The notes beneath the pieces were generated by a model. It did no database searches. It was not told the DNA's origin and saw nothing but the letters and a program-made list of their open reading frames with translations. Shown in pieces: positions 63,611 through 64,000 of a DNA stretch of 64,000 nucleotides. Position 1 is the stretch's first letter, and each line of letters opens with the position of its first letter. A program made the position numbers and the translations under genes. Location: positions 45,361,552 through 45,425,551 of the forward strand of contig OY755252.1 in NCBI GenBank assembly GCA_963576725.1. Direction: 5' to 3'. The stretch is from Azorinus chamasolen (lineage: Eukaryota; Mollusca; Bivalvia; Cardiida; Solecurtidae).

Positions 63611-64000
63611 TTAGACTCTTGTTTTGGTAGTTCGACCCTAGTGACCTGTTTTCAAAGAACAAAAAGATACAAGTACTTTATTTGTCAAACAGAATTCATT
63701 GTGAAATCCTCTTCACAGGTCATCACCATACCACATTCTACAGTAATTAAGGCATAGGAAATAGAACTAGTGTATTAACTAACTAAAACCATCTACCTGA
63801 TACATGTTCTTGTAAGATATAATGACGTCACAAGTATTACTTAGCGGAATATTTATAACGGTACATGGACACATGATTGTCTTGCTTTGCAGAAAATACT
63901 CATACATAATTTAACCTGCATTGTTTTTCGAAAGACAGATAAACAAAATGTTTCATAACGAATGAAAAGGTATGCGACCTTTTTAACCAATGTTACAAAA
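63611..64000. other. Window end, no gene recognised
   Basis: AT-rich; no repeat family, domain or splice-bounded exon recognised. Confidence 0.4.

Overview
The window is animal nuclear DNA, AT-rich and packed with transposons. I infer a bivalve mollusc: it holds pearl-type repeats (a tetranucleotide block followed by ~145-170 bp tandem monomers), a tRNA-type SINE family with a shared core, Penelope-like reverse transcriptases and large numbers of foldback MITEs, a mix typical of bivalves. The species cannot be fixed from the sequence alone. A 200-base run of N lies at 22678-22877.

Layout. 1-3200: broken Ty3/gypsy pol (RT + RNase H) split by a SINE and followed by a polypurine tract and an LTR-like stretch. 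3300-3780: foldback repeats. 3873-11280: an LTR-integrase-LTR-integrase-LTR array on the minus strand, with one target-site duplication (CTAA) outside it and two intact 653-residue integrase ORFs. 11281-28384: no recognised host gene; TTAA- and TA-flanked MITEs, a ~2.9 kb minisatellite split by a 2009 bp terminal-inverted-repeat element, shorter tandem arrays, and one tRNA-like sequence.

28385-59420 (+): the only host gene I can support. Eight exons, all with GT/AG borders and compatible phases, join into a 431-residue secreted protein: signal peptide, PAN/apple domain, short EGF-like Cys segment, Sushi/CCP domain, then about 240 residues of unrecognised cysteine-containing sequence. Exon 1 ends in a triplicated 39 bp unit that repeats the splice donor in frame. 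The introns hold most of the remaining content: a 6.2 kb foldback-like element (intron 2), a pair of inverted SINEs (intron 3), a ~700 bp palindrome plus LINE, gypsy and Penelope debris (intron 4), an antisense Penelope-like RT (intron 5), and two pearl/HINE-like elements (introns 6 and 7). The intron 7 element is an array of nuclear-receptor half-sites.

59556-64000: a Tc1-like element with a decayed transposase, itself carrying a foldback MITE, a Penelope-like RT fragment and SINEs, then MITE remnants with no gene. The repeats are heavily nested, so relative insertion order can often be read directly.
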